Counted from the stretch's first letter, positions 9,677 through 22,937 are shown. The stretch: 64,000 nucleotides of DNA from Xylanibacter brevis ATCC 19188 (GCF_000621725.1 NZ_JHXM01000003.1:124001-188000); one strand, 5' to 3'. Notes: generated by a model not told the origin, from the sequence alone. Program-made: numbers and translations.

Positions 9677-10333
9677 ATGTCAAAAGAGAAAAACATCATT
9701 AAGATGTCAAGAGAGAAGAGCATCATCATTGCCGCACGCACCATCAGCATGATGTTCACCCCTTTCTACCTGCCGCTGGTAGGTCTTATTGTGCTGTTCA
9801 CCTTCAGCTATCTCAGTCTGCTGCCGGCAGGCTATCGGTTCATGGTGCTTAGCCTGGTGTATCTGTTCACCATCCTGATGCCCACTTTTCTCATTCGTCT
9901 TTATCGCAACTATCACGGATGGACACTCTTCGAGTTGAGCCACAAGCGCCGCCGTCTGGTGCCCTACCTCATCTCCATCTGCAGCTATCTGCTGTGCATA
10001 CAGGTGCTCAACGCCCTCAACATTTTCCATTTCGTGTCGTCGATCGTCTTTGCAGCACTGATGGTGCAGATTGTCTGTGCCATCATCAACGTGTGGTGGA
10101 AGATCTCCACCCACACCGCCGCCATCGGAGGTGTGGCCGGTGCCCTGTTGGTGTTTGCTGAGATTTTCGCTTTCGATCCCACCTGTTGGTTGTGCCTCAC
10201 GCTTGTCGTGGCAGGCATGTTGGGCAGTGCCCGCATGTTTCTGCGCCAGCACACGCTGTCACAGGTGTGCGTAGGCTTCCTCGTGGGCCTCATCATTGGC
10301 GGCGTAAGCATATTCTATTTCGCAATCGATTAA
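9677..10333 (+). CDS. PAP2-like integral membrane protein
   Basis: A 218-residue protein with about six hydrophobic segments. The C-terminal half carries remnants of PAP2 phosphatase motifs: KISTHTAAIGG resembles the central SGH motif and SARMFLRQHTLSQVCVGFLVG resembles SRxxxxxH. The usual terminal Asp appears to be replaced, so activity is uncertain. PAP2 proteins act on undecaprenyl pyrophosphate or lipid phosphates in the inner membrane. It starts nine bases after rpoN and 13 bases before purE, so it belongs to the same transcription unit. An alternative start is 9704. Confidence 0.75.
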   Translation: MSKEKNIIKMSREKSIIIAARTISMMFTPFYLPLVGLIVLFTFSYLSLLPAGYRFMVLSLVYLFTILMPTFLIRLYRNYHGWTLFELSHKRRRLVPYLISICSYLLCIQVLNALNIFHFVSSIVFAALMVQIVCAIINVWWKISTHTAAIGGVAGALLVFAEIFAFDPTCWLCLTLVVAGMLGSARMFLRQHTLSQVCVGFLVGLIIGGVSIFYFAID

Positions 10334-10346
10334 AAAAAACAAGCAT

Positions 10347-10853
10347 ATGAAACCAGTAGTAAGTATCATCATGGGCAGCACGAGCGACCTGCCCGTCATG
10401 GAAAAAGCATGTAAGTTGCTCGACGAGATGCAAGTTCCTTTCGAAGTCAACGCCCTGTCGGCTCACCGCACGCCCGACGCCGTTGAGACCTTTGCACGCA
10501 CCGCTCAGGAGCGCGGTCTGAAGGTTATCATTGCCGGTGCTGGCATGGCTGCCGCCCTGCCTGGCGTCATCGCAGCCTCAACCACACTGCCCGTCATCGG
10601 CGTTCCCATCAAGGGCATGCTCGACGGTCTCGACGCTATGCTCTCTATCATCCAGATGCCTCCAGGCATTCCCGTTGCCACCGTTGGTGTAAACGGTGCA
10701 CAGAACGCAGCCATCCTTGCCGTAGAGATGTTGGCACTGAGCGATGCCGCCCTTGCACAGCGTCTCAGCGACTATAAGGCTGGTCTGAAGAGCAAGATAG
10801 AGAAGGCCAACAAGGATTTAGCAGAAGTAAAGTATGAGTATAAGACGAACTAG
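10347..10853 (+). CDS. purE: N5-carboxyaminoimidazole ribonucleotide mutase
   Basis: Class I PurE, 168 residues, converts N5-CAIR to CAIR in purine synthesis. Visible marks are SIIMGSTSDLPVM near the N-terminus, the SAHRTPD active-site loop, and GAGMAAALPGV. A clean start at 10347 follows an A-rich leader. The last 20 bases overlap the start of ispG, so translation of the two is probably coupled; purE-ispG adjacency is common in Bacteroidales. Confidence 0.97.
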   Translation: MKPVVSIIMGSTSDLPVMEKACKLLDEMQVPFEVNALSAHRTPDAVETFARTAQERGLKVIIAGAGMAAALPGVIAASTTLPVIGVPIKGMLDGLDAMLSIIQMPPGIPVATVGVNGAQNAAILAVEMLALSDAALAQRLSDYKAGLKSKIEKANKDLAEVKYEYKTN

Positions 10854-12228
10854 TAGTGTCTGCCACGTGGGCAACATCGCCATTGGCGGCGACAACCCCA
10901 TCCGTGTACAGTCGATGGCTACCACCGACACCAACGACACCGAGGGTAGCGTGGCACAAGCCAAGCGCATCATCGATGCTGGTGGTGAACTGGTACGCTT
11001 TACCACACAGGGCACTCGTGAGGCAGAGAACATGAAGAACATCTCTGCTAGTCTGAAGGCCGATGGCTATCATACACCACTTGTCGCTGACGTGCACTTC
11101 ACGGCCCACACTGCCGATGTAGCTGCTCAGTACTGTGAGAAGGTGCGCATCAACCCTGGTAACTATGTTGATCCGGGTCGCACGTTCAAGCACTTGGAAT
11201 ACACCGATGAGGAGTATGCCGAAGAACTGAAGAAGATAGAAGCCAAGCTCGTACCTTTTATAAATATATGTAAGGAGCACCACACGGCGGTGCGTATTGG
11301 TGTGAACCACGGTTCACTCTCCGACCGCATCATGAGCCGTTATGGCGACACACCTGAAGGTATCGTGGAAAGCTGTATGGAATTCCTGCGCATCTTCCGT
11401 CGCGAGAACTTCAACGATGTGGTTATCTCTATCAAGGCCTCCAACACCGTTGTGATGGTCACCACCGTACGTCTGTTGGTGAAGACCATGGATCAGGAGG
11501 ACATGCACTATCCCCTGCATCTGGGTGTTACAGAAGCAGGCGAAGGTGAGGACGGTCGTATCAAGAGTGCGCTAGGCATCGGTGCCCTTCTGACAGAAGG
11601 CATTGGCGACACCATTCGTGTGAGTCTCAGCGAGGAACCAGAGTGCGAGATTCCCGTAGCCAAGAAACTGGTGGAACTCATCCCCGAGTGCACACAGCTT
11701 CGTGCAGAGGCAGAAGCCAGCATCAAGGACGACACCATCACCCTGAATCTCGATGCCGCAGACTGGGAGACATTCCAACTGAAAGCTGCAATGGCCGTAG
11801 GTGCCCTGCTCATAGACCGCAAAGCCACGAAGTTGGACATAACCAGTTCCGCTAGTTTTACTACTCCTGCTAGTTTGATTAGTCTTGCCGACGCCATTCT
11901 TCAGGCCGCCCGCATTAAGTTCACCAAGACCGAGTATATCTCATGCCCTGGTTGCGGACGTACGCTCTACAACCTGCAAGAGACCATTGCCAAGATCAAG
12001 GCAGCCACCAGTGACCTTGTGGGCTTGAAGATAGGTATCATGGGATGCATTGTGAATGGTCCGGGTGAAATGGCCGATGCCGACTACGGCTACGTAGGAG
12101 CAGGTCGTGGTAAGATCTCGCTCTACAGAGCCAAGGAGTGTGTCTTGAAGAACATTCCTGAAGAAGAAGCAGTTGAGCGACTGCTGGAACTCATTCACAG
12201 CGACCGCTCAACCAATTCAACTAACTAA
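10834..12228 (+). CDS. ispG: 4-hydroxy-3-methylbut-2-enyl diphosphate synthase, short-insert form
   Basis: IspG (GcpE) is the Fe4S4 enzyme of the MEP isoprenoid pathway. The TIM-barrel half starts VGNIAIGGDNPIRVQSMATTD. The cluster half contains CPGCGRTLYNL and GIMGCIVNGPGEMADADYG. The protein has 464 residues. From memory, Bacteroidetes and plant enzymes carry a large central A* domain and run to about 600 or more residues, so the insert here (after EIPVAKKLVEL) looks strongly shortened. A Ser/Thr-rich linker (TSSASFTTPASLISLA) encoded by AT-rich sequence precedes the cluster domain. A broken second ispG lies at 27394-27498. Confidence 0.95.
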   Translation: MSIRRTSSVCHVGNIAIGGDNPIRVQSMATTDTNDTEGSVAQAKRIIDAGGELVRFTTQGTREAENMKNISASLKADGYHTPLVADVHFTAHTADVAAQYCEKVRINPGNYVDPGRTFKHLEYTDEEYAEELKKIEAKLVPFINICKEHHTAVRIGVNHGSLSDRIMSRYGDTPEGIVESCMEFLRIFRRENFNDVVISIKASNTVVMVTTVRLLVKTMDQEDMHYPLHLGVTEAGEGEDGRIKSALGIGALLTEGIGDTIRVSLSEEPECEIPVAKKLVELIPECTQLRAEAEASIKDDTITLNLDAADWETFQLKAAMAVGALLIDRKATKLDITSSASFTTPASLISLADAILQAARIKFTKTEYISCPGCGRTLYNLQETIAKIKAATSDLVGLKIGIMGCIVNGPGEMADADYGYVGAGRGKISLYRAKECVLKNIPEEEAVERLLELIHSDRSTNSTN

Positions 12229-12234
12229 TAGCAA

Positions 12235-12348
12235 CTATTCCGCTTCATCGGCATCCTCTTCCTCGTCCCATTCCACGCGACGTCTTCTGAAGTTATAATC
12301 CGATGCCGTAAGTAACTTTTCCCTCTGATGGAATAAACTTCTATCAGA
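12235..12348 (-). pseudogene. Possible remnant of a small acidic-tailed peptide gene
   Basis: Reading leftwards, one frame stays open for about 38 codons and ends ...YNFRRRRVEWDEEEDADEAE followed by TAG at 12237-12235. The basic block and acidic tail recall the small Prevotella peptide at 25226-25408. No ATG start exists in this frame, which runs back through the terminator hairpin to a TAA, so it is at best a remnant. It lies just downstream of a secreted GKKVIVK-tailed gene, the same arrangement as at 25.2-27.4 kb. Confidence 0.25.
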
Positions 12349-12360
12349 GGGCTTTTATAT
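12320..12360 (+). terminator. Terminator shared by ispG and the convergent LRR gene
   Basis: CCCTCTGATGGAA (12321-12333) and TTCTATCAGAGGG (12339-12351) form a 13-bp stem with a five-base loop and one G-T pair. Both flanks have short T or A runs, so it can work on either strand between the two convergent genes. Confidence 0.8.
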
Positions 12361-12367
12361 GTCTTTT

Positions 12368-13651
12368 TCATTTCACTATCACTTTTTTGCCTTTCACGAT
12401 ATACAATCCCTTGGCAGCATTCTCCACCTTACGTCCCATCAGGTCGTAAACAACTCCCTCGCCTTTGGAGAGGGCTGGGGTGAGGTTCCCAATACCCGTA
12501 GTCTCATCATCGAAAGTGAAGATGATGTCGCGGGCTTCATCCGCACTGCTTGTTGGCAACTGCAAGTAGGCTTTTCCTGCTGCTATCTCTTTGTTGGCAG
12601 TGCTTACCTTCTTAAACACACCATCCTTTAAGATAAAGTTTGTCTTGTCGCCATCAGTAGCAGGAAGAACCTTTGGAGCCACCACACCCACAAGTTTGTT
12701 GCTGACTGCCTCGGGTGTTGTCTCTGCAATACGCAATGTGTAAGCCGTGCCAGCCTCACCTTTAATGAGGAGTCCTGTTCCCGCCTTTGCACTGGTCACA
12801 GCAGTTAGCACAAGCTCAGAGTCACTATAATCAGAAGCATAGCGTACTTTCAGGTCGGAAGCCTCAGCAAAGTCAACATCGAAATCACGGGCAAAGGTAA
12901 ACACATCCGTGGCAGGCGTGAAAAGGATATCAGCTGTTGCCTGGTCCTTAATCCAGTCAGCCTTCCCATTAAGTGCGGCTTTGATATCATCGAGAGCCGA
13001 TGCCTTTGTATAGAACACTGGATTGTCTGTCGATTCGAAGATCTGCCAGGTATCCTCTGTGGGGATAAGTGTCAGGCTGCTACCAGCATAGTATATGTTC
13101 TTCAGCACTGAGCAGTTCTTCAACGCATGTTGGTCAAGACTAACCGAACCCAGGATAGTCAGAGACTTCAATGCATTACAATTCTCGAAAGCACTCTCAC
13201 CCACTTTGATGACTGAAGCAGGAATCGCACAATACTCCAAAGAAGAACAGCCATAGAAGGTCCATCCTTCTATCTGGTCCATACTGCCATTGTTATAGAC
13301 AGCACGTAGTCCGGTGCAACCAAAGAAGGTGCTGACACCCTGCAGCGAATAGACCGTAGAAGGGATTGTTACAGAAGTAATTCCTGTCATCTCGCGAAAA
13401 GCACATCCTTCAGCTATCTCACCACCTTTGATAAAGGCCACCGAATAGGTCTTCTCATTGTTAGCTACACTAGCAGGAATGACAACATCTCCCGTGAGTT
13501 CCACATCCGGACGAATCACCATCACTTCATTTTTCTCACCATCCTCTGTCACAACTTTGTACTTCAGATTGTCAACTGTGAACACGTCATCAACAGCGGC
13601 CATGACTGTCAGAGGCATAGCCATTAATAGTAAAAAAGTAATTTTACGCAT
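12368..13651 (-). CDS. Secreted BspA-like leucine-rich-repeat protein with Prevotella C-terminal tail
   Basis: About 427 residues from the start at 13651 (MRKITFLLLMAMPLTVMA signal peptide). The middle has BspA/TpLRR-type repeats (TSVTIPSTVYSLQ, YCAIPASVIKVGESAFENC, LKSLTILGSV), which mediate surface adhesion. The C-terminus reads VYDLMGRKV...GLYIVKGKKVIVK, a tail shared with the protein at 25585 and resembling secretion/sorting domains. It is the last gene of the polysaccharide locus, 43 bases after the GH97 gene, so it is probably induced with it. Confidence 0.85.
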   Translation of the reverse strand: MRKITFLLLMAMPLTVMAAVDDVFTVDNLKYKVVTEDGEKNEVMVIRPDVELTGDVVIPASVANNEKTYSVAFIKGGEIAEGCAFREMTGITSVTIPSTVYSLQGVSTFFGCTGLRAVYNNGSMDQIEGWTFYGCSSLEYCAIPASVIKVGESAFENCNALKSLTILGSVSLDQHALKNCSVLKNIYYAGSSLTLIPTEDTWQIFESTDNPVFYTKASALDDIKAALNGKADWIKDQATADILFTPATDVFTFARDFDVDFAEASDLKVRYASDYSDSELVLTAVTSAKAGTGLLIKGEAGTAYTLRIAETTPEAVSNKLVGVVAPKVLPATDGDKTNFILKDGVFKKVSTANKEIAAGKAYLQLPTSSADEARDIIFTFDDETTGIGNLTPALSKGEGVVYDLMGRKVENAAKGLYIVKGKKVIVK

Positions 13652-13694
13652 AGTTTTTTTTATTAGGTTTATATTAGTTTTTGAATAACTTTGA

Positions 13695-17254
<3,560 letters not shown>

Positions 17255-17259
17255 CTCTA

Positions 17260-18072
17260 TTATTTCTTTTCTACGTGAATGGTATAGTTTTCCAAGTCGA
17301 AAGTGATGCTATAGGTTCCGGCCTCCGTCACGTGCCATTTATCGTCAGGGTTCGTTGTGTAAACGAAGTCGGAAGCCGAAACACCTGCAGACGATATCTC
17401 CACATCGCCCGAAGAAGGACGCAGGAACGGGCACGAGAAAGTACCATCAGGCTCAAGACAGGCTTTCATATCGCCCGTATTCAGGTTACCCTCCCACGTA
17501 AAGAGGTACTTATTCGACGCATCACGTGTCAGAGGAGTCGGATTATCCATACTCCAACCGTTAGGTGTCGCATCACCTATCATGTAAAGAGTCTCAGATT
17601 CCAGCGGATCTTTCTTCACCACGATCTCGCCCAACCACTCTGTGGACATCTGCCAGTGGCGCAAGTCAAAGGTCAGTCGATACTCTCCAGCTTCCGTCAC
17701 ACGCCATTTATTATCGGGATCACCAGCATGCATCTCAAACTTCTGATTGACCGTAGCTGTCTTGTTAATCTCCGTTCCGTGAATCTCAGGACGGATGAAG
17801 GCTGCATCCCAACTGCCAACCGTGAGGCAGAGTTTCATCTCACCCTTGTAAAGAGGTCCTTCCCAGACAAACACCAGCGCATCATCAGCCGTAGGTGTCA
17901 GAGGCGTCGGACTATCAATGCTCCAGCCATTAGGCGTCGCATCGCCGACCATATAGAGCGTTGAGGTCTTGATAGGCAGCTCACCCTCTATAATCTTCAG
18001 GTCCATCTCGCTATCGCAGGCTGTCATCAGCAGGGCTGCGAATGCTATCAACATATATTTCATAGGTTTCAT
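17260..18072 (-). CDS. SusE/SusF-like outer-membrane lipoprotein
   Basis: A surface glycan-binding protein of about 270 residues. The start at 18072 (MKPMKYMLIAF) gives a lipoprotein signal with lipobox LMTAC. Two tandem SusE/F starch-binding-type domains are evident: each opens TLYM(V/I)GDATPNGWS and each ends in a beta strand after a (K)W(R/H)VTEAGxY segment. SusE/F proteins help capture glycan at the cell surface alongside SusCD. The start lies 22 bases after the SusD stop. The longer reading from 18138 overlaps SusD and is rejected. Confidence 0.9.
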   Translation of the reverse strand: MKPMKYMLIAFAALLMTACDSEMDLKIIEGELPIKTSTLYMVGDATPNGWSIDSPTPLTPTADDALVFVWEGPLYKGEMKLCLTVGSWDAAFIRPEIHGTEINKTATVNQKFEMHAGDPDNKWRVTEAGEYRLTFDLRHWQMSTEWLGEIVVKKDPLESETLYMIGDATPNGWSMDNPTPLTRDASNKYLFTWEGNLNTGDMKACLEPDGTFSCPFLRPSSGDVEISSAGVSASDFVYTTNPDDKWHVTEAGTYSITFDLENYTIHVEKK

Positions 18073-18094
18073 CGTTATTTCGTTTTTGTCACTA

Positions 18095-19846
18095 TCACTT
18101 GTTATATCCAGGATTCTGCACAAGCGCAGGGTTAGCATTCAGTATAGGACGCATGATGGGGAATATCTTCGTATGGTCGTCATCATCGGGCGTCTTGTCC
18201 CACCACGAGCCTGAAGTGAACTTGCCGAAGCGGATGAGGTCTATGCGACGACGGCTCTCGGCAAAGAACTCACGTCCCCATTCGTCGAGCATTTCCTTCA
18301 TATCGAGCGTAGCAGCGCCATCAGGCTGATAGAGCACCGTAGGCAGATTGGCAGCAGGATAGTTGCGGCGACGCACCTTGTTGAGCAGTTTGCCAGCAGC
18401 AGTCTTATCGCCAGCACGAAGCTTGCACTCAGCCAGCGAGTAGATAATCTCGGGCAGTCGTATCTCCGTATAGTCGCTCTCCATCTGGTGAGCATCATTA
18501 TCGGTATAGAAAGGGTACTTGGCAAAGTGCCAACCAGAGTTATGATCACCATCGCGCAGCGTGCTGCTGGTAGTCACGAGCCACTTGTTAGGAGCCAGGT
18601 CCTGAAACTTACCCACGGCATCGCGGATATAAAGGTCGTAGGGAGACTCCGGAGCCTGCACACGCTTGGTGGCGCCATTATCATCCTTGTACTCCAGATA
18701 GCCATAGAGGAACATACCCTCACGCTGACTATTACCCAGGTTGCGATAGAGTTTCATGCGCTCATCGCCCGCATATTTGCGGAAATGCTCCACAGGCATA
18801 CCCAGCTCATAGGACAACTTTGTGCCGTTAGGCGCATAGCTTGGTGAAGCAGCATACTTCGTATTATGGTCGCCAGCCTTACACTTACTGTCGTTCAGAT
18901 AGTAGCGGGCACGGGCAGGAACAGTCCACCAGTAGGTGTCACCCTGATACTGCCAGTAGCTATAGCCCGGGGCTGCAGGGAAGCCGAAGATCACCTCGTC
19001 GCACACATCGTTGTTCCAATCGAAGGCAGCATCCCAGCGATCAGCCACCTCATACTTACCATACTTGCCATCCAGGATATCCTGTGCCACCTGTGCACAG
19101 TCCGCATAGCGATCCTCATCGATATAAACCTTCGCATTCAAGTAGAGACGCACCAGCAGAGCAGCAGCACCAGCCTTGGTCCATTGTCCCTGCAGATTGG
19201 CTCCACTTCCCAGCTCCGTCTTCTCCGTAAGCAGCGGGAGGCACTCCTTCAGGTCGTTCTCTATGAGTTGGAAGATGACCTTAGGCTCCACCTGTGTCTC
19301 CGTGTTCTTCGACACATCATTGTAACTTACAGCCAAGGGCACGTTGCGGAAGCCATCCAACAGGCGCAGGTAGAACCAAGCACGCAGCACACGGCACTGT
19401 GCTTTCAGGTTGTTGAACTCCGCCTCCGAGAAGCCGAAGCGCGAAGGCGTCAGTGCGTTCAAGTCTTCAATCACATAGTTACACTGCATGATGCCCTGGA
19501 AACAACCATTCCATTCCGTCTGTGCGTCACCGCCATCCTCCACGTTCCAGTCGTGGTAGTGCAGTCGGCGCCACTTGCCACCATCATCCCACCAGCCGTC
19601 TCGTGTGGGAGTGATCAGCTGGTCGGCTGTCAGTTCGTTGAGCACATGTCTGCTCTGTATGCTCCAGAAGGCATGTTCAAAGGGACGGAACGTAGCACGG
19701 ATCACGTCGTTCTTGGTGTTATAGTAGTTCTGCACGCCCACCTGGTCATAGAGTTTCTCGTCCAGGTCTGTGCAACTACTAAGTATTGCTGTACAGCATA
19801 CAGCCACCACCATTTTATATATATAGCTCTTCATCTCTGCTTTCAT
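18095..19846 (-). CDS. susD: SusD/RagB family glycan-binding lipoprotein
   Basis: The lid of the SusCD glycan importer, anchored to the outer leaflet. The lipobox is AILSSC with the lipidated Cys near residue 25 of the chosen start. The TPR-rich SusD fold is evident from ENDLKECLPLL, the TKAGAAALLVRLYLNAKVY segment, RLPEIIYSLAECKLRAGD and the final WGREFFAESRRRIDLIRFG. About 583 residues, normal for the family. Starts at 19861, 19846 and 19834 are all possible. It follows susC directly. Confidence 0.95.
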   Translation of the reverse strand: MKAEMKSYIYKMVVAVCCTAILSSCTDLDEKLYDQVGVQNYYNTKNDVIRATFRPFEHAFWSIQSRHVLNELTADQLITPTRDGWWDDGGKWRRLHYHDWNVEDGGDAQTEWNGCFQGIMQCNYVIEDLNALTPSRFGFSEAEFNNLKAQCRVLRAWFYLRLLDGFRNVPLAVSYNDVSKNTETQVEPKVIFQLIENDLKECLPLLTEKTELGSGANLQGQWTKAGAAALLVRLYLNAKVYIDEDRYADCAQVAQDILDGKYGKYEVADRWDAAFDWNNDVCDEVIFGFPAAPGYSYWQYQGDTYWWTVPARARYYLNDSKCKAGDHNTKYAASPSYAPNGTKLSYELGMPVEHFRKYAGDERMKLYRNLGNSQREGMFLYGYLEYKDDNGATKRVQAPESPYDLYIRDAVGKFQDLAPNKWLVTTSSTLRDGDHNSGWHFAKYPFYTDNDAHQMESDYTEIRLPEIIYSLAECKLRAGDKTAAGKLLNKVRRRNYPAANLPTVLYQPDGAATLDMKEMLDEWGREFFAESRRRIDLIRFGKFTSGSWWDKTPDDDDHTKIFPIMRPILNANPALVQNPGYNK

Positions 19847-19872
19847 GTTTTTGTTTCTCATTACTCATTGCG

Positions 19873-22800
19873 TTAGAAGTCCACTTGCAGTCCAACAATG
19901 AACTGGCGTGTTGATGGGAAATAGGTGCGCGAGCCTTGTCCGCCTGGTGTCAGACCGTTAACCTGATAGGTCGAAGGATCCACACCACTGAACTTAGTCA
20001 GCGTCAGGATATTCTTCATGGTGCCATAGACGCGCAGCCTATCCATGAAGCGCCAGTTGCGAGGGCTGAACGTATAGCCCAGCGTCATCATGTCGAGTTT
20101 CAGGTAGTCGCCACGTTCCAGGAAGTAGTCGCACACCACAGGGTTGGCCGATCCAGCTATGCTGTAGTTCTTGGCATAAGCCTTTTGCAGACGGTTACCC
20201 GTGAAGTTGCGCGTGCCATAGTAGAAGTCATGGATATTGAAGATATCATAACCGAAGGCACCACGGAAGAAGAGTGAGAGGTCGAAGTCGCGCCAGCGGA
20301 AGTTATGGCTCGACGACATCGTGAACTTAGGCATGCCGTTGCCCACCACCTGGCGGTCTTCATCGCTGGCCTGCGAAGCACGAATGATGTCGCCGTCCCT
20401 GTCATATACCAGCCACTCGCCATCGATAGTATGTCCGGCATAGCGCCACATGTAGAAGTTACCCAGCGACTTGCCTTTCTCAATGCGTTGCAGGTTGTAG
20501 AAGGGATAGGGATCCTCCGTGCCGCACACGTCGTAATAGTCCTGTCCCACGTACTGAGAGTTGCTGAAGTCCACAAACTCGTTCTTCATCGTTGTACCCA
20601 CGATGTTCAGGTCATAGGAGAAGTCCTTTGTGTTCACCACCTTCAGGTTCAGGTCGAACTCGAAACCGGTGTTCTTCATCGTGCCCACATTGACGAAGGT
20701 CTCATCAAACAGATAAGGCGGAACGCTGACCTTGTAGTTGCCCAGCAAGTCCTGCTGACGACGGTTGAAGTAGTTCAGCGAACCATACAGACGACCATTG
20801 AACAGCGAGAAGTCCAGACCAACGTTCCAGTTCTTACCTTTCTCCCACTTCAGGTCGGGGTTCACATTCTTCGATGGTCCCCACACCTGGAAGTACTTAC
20901 CATTATAATAATAGTAGCCGAAGCCCGTCATGGTGTTCAGTGAGAGGTAGCTTCCGAAGTCCTGATTACCCGTCACACCATAGTCGGCACGCAGTTTCAG
21001 GTCGCTTATCCAGCGAATATCCTTCATGAACTTCTCCGACGAGATGCGCCATCCAGCCGATACGGCGGGGAAGTTACCCCACTTATTGTCAGCACCAAAC
21101 TTAGAAGAACCTTCGTGGCGCAGCGAGGCGGTGAAGAGATAGCGACCGTCGAAGTCGTAGCTCACGCGACCGAAGAAGGCTATCAGCTTTGCGTCGTTCT
21201 TGTAACTGCCCATCATCACCTCGCCCTCTTCCTTGGCATATTCGCCAGAGCCCAGGTTGTCGGCACCAAGACCATCGTTGGGAAAATCCTTGTTCTCGGC
21301 ACTCAATCCAGAGTAGCGTGAGTACTGATAAGAGTAGCCCACCATTCCCTTAAGGTTGTGCAGACCTATGCTGCCACTATAGTTCGTGAGCCATTCCACC
21401 ACCCTCTGACTCTCCTTGCCATACGAGCGGCTAGCCTCGCCGTCGCGACCGTTGTTGATGGCGATGGTACTTGTTGAGGGACGGAACCACGTATTGTCGT
21501 TGCTGTACTGATGATCAGCAAACATAATCTGAGTAGTCAGCCTGTGGCGCATCGTCTCGTCGTTGGCGAGCAACGGCAAGAGGTTAAGTCGCACCGTGCC
21601 ATCCAAGTCCAGCAGACGCGTGTCGGCATGGTCGGTCTCCAGTCGCTGACGCTCCACAGGGTTCGAGCCTACCACCTGTCCCATGAAGTTATAGTAACGT
21701 ACAGGATTCTCGGGATCCATGAGCGGTGTGGTGGGGTTCGCCTCGATTGCATCCTTGAAGACACTCCAGTCGGCATTGTCGCGGTCTATGATGCGCGGTG
21801 CGACATTGGCGGTTAAGGTAAACAGTCCATTCTTTGTTGTATGCATGATTGATGCGCGTGCGCCATATTCCTCGCGCTTAGAGCGCAGGTCTATGCCGTG
21901 GGCATTGCGATAGTCGGCACTGATGCGGTAGTTGCTCTTGTCGTTGCCTCCGCTCAGGGTGAGTGTATGCTGTACGGTAGCGCCCGTGCGGCTCACGGCA
22001 TCGAGCCAGTCCACGTTGCCTCCCAGGTCCACACCGGTGTCGCCCCATCCTAAGCGCACGGCACGATAGTCCTGGGCGTCCATCATCTTCAGTTCCTTTT
22101 TGATCACGTCCCACGACATCATCGTTGAGTAGGAGGTGTGCATATTGCCGTCCTTACTGCCCTTCTTCGTAGTAACCACGATGACACCGTTGCTACCGCG
22201 CGTACCATAGATAGCTGAGGCGGCACCGTCTTTCAGAATATCGAAAGAGGCTATATCGTTAGGATTAAGGTTGGTGAGATTGCCACCGGGCACACCGTCG
22301 ATGACAATAAGCGGGCCCAAGCCAGCCGAACGCGAGCTGACACCGCGTATCTGTATGCTGGCCTGGTTGTTTGGATCGCCGGCACCTGTGTTGGTGATGC
22401 TGACGCCCGCTACCTTACCCTGAATCATCATCGAGGGATCCAGCGAACTCACTGTCAGGAAGTCTTTCTCGCCTACGTGCGACACGGCCGATGTCAGTTC
22501 TTTCTTGTCCATCGTTCCGTAGCCCACCACCACTACTTCGTTCAGCACCTTGTTGTCTTCTGTCATCGTAATGGTGAGCTGTGTCTGTCCGTTCACTGCC
22601 ACCTCTCGGGTCTCGTAGCCCAGGTAGCTAACCACCAGCGTGGCCTTTGCAGGGACATTCATCACGAAGCGACCGTCCAGATCGGTGATGGCACCCGTAG
22701 CCCCTTTCTTTCCTTTCTGAACCACAGACGCGCCTATGATGGCGTCGCCCGAGGCATCTTTCACCAAGCCTTGCACGCGTACCTCTTGTGCAAGTAGTCC

Positions 22801-22884
22801 TAAAGGCATGAGCAGCAGGATTAACATGCTGGCCACCCATCGGACGGATCGTTGTCTTTGTTGTCTAATTCTCATGATAATCAT
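19873..22884 (-). CDS. susC: SusC/RagA family TonB-dependent glycan transporter
   Basis: A 1003-residue outer-membrane receptor. It has a signal peptide, then an N-terminal carboxypeptidase-D-like domain (VQGLVKDASGDAIIGASVV, about residues 35-115), a TonB box region (LNEVVVVGYGT), a plug domain with IQIRGVSSRSAG and a 22-strand barrel ending IVGLQVDF. With SusD it imports oligosaccharides using TonB energy. It is the first gene of the locus; its -7 box is at 22929-22937. The 5' side faces the SusR-like regulator gene. Confidence 0.96.
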   Translation of the reverse strand: MIIMRIRQQRQRSVRWVASMLILLLMPLGLLAQEVRVQGLVKDASGDAIIGASVVQKGKKGATGAITDLDGRFVMNVPAKATLVVSYLGYETREVAVNGQTQLTITMTEDNKVLNEVVVVGYGTMDKKELTSAVSHVGEKDFLTVSSLDPSMMIQGKVAGVSITNTGAGDPNNQASIQIRGVSSRSAGLGPLIVIDGVPGGNLTNLNPNDIASFDILKDGAASAIYGTRGSNGVIVVTTKKGSKDGNMHTSYSTMMSWDVIKKELKMMDAQDYRAVRLGWGDTGVDLGGNVDWLDAVSRTGATVQHTLTLSGGNDKSNYRISADYRNAHGIDLRSKREEYGARASIMHTTKNGLFTLTANVAPRIIDRDNADWSVFKDAIEANPTTPLMDPENPVRYYNFMGQVVGSNPVERQRLETDHADTRLLDLDGTVRLNLLPLLANDETMRHRLTTQIMFADHQYSNDNTWFRPSTSTIAINNGRDGEASRSYGKESQRVVEWLTNYSGSIGLHNLKGMVGYSYQYSRYSGLSAENKDFPNDGLGADNLGSGEYAKEEGEVMMGSYKNDAKLIAFFGRVSYDFDGRYLFTASLRHEGSSKFGADNKWGNFPAVSAGWRISSEKFMKDIRWISDLKLRADYGVTGNQDFGSYLSLNTMTGFGYYYYNGKYFQVWGPSKNVNPDLKWEKGKNWNVGLDFSLFNGRLYGSLNYFNRRQQDLLGNYKVSVPPYLFDETFVNVGTMKNTGFEFDLNLKVVNTKDFSYDLNIVGTTMKNEFVDFSNSQYVGQDYYDVCGTEDPYPFYNLQRIEKGKSLGNFYMWRYAGHTIDGEWLVYDRDGDIIRASQASDEDRQVVGNGMPKFTMSSSHNFRWRDFDLSLFFRGAFGYDIFNIHDFYYGTRNFTGNRLQKAYAKNYSIAGSANPVVCDYFLERGDYLKLDMMTLGYTFSPRNWRFMDRLRVYGTMKNILTLTKFSGVDPSTYQVNGLTPGGQGSRTYFPSTRQFIVGLQVDF

Positions 22885-22928
22885 CAGATTGTTTTTGATG
22901 TTATTGTTTCGTTTTTAGGATTTCGATG

Positions 22929-22937
22929 GCAAAGGTA
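22929..22937 (-). promoter_or_regulatory. -7 promoter box of the susC operon
   Basis: Reverse-strand TACCTTTGC matches TAnnTTTG, 45 bases upstream of susC. No good TTTG -33 box is seen, as expected for a promoter that depends on an activator such as the adjacent SusR-like protein. The rest of 22885-23120 is AT-rich without other clear elements. Confidence 0.6.

Noticed and set aside
12329..12370. A peptide start reading MKKTYKSPLIEV leftwards after the LRR gene
   Set aside because: The ATG overlaps the LRR stop region, the codons form the terminator hairpin, and the frame does not connect with the acidic tail further on.
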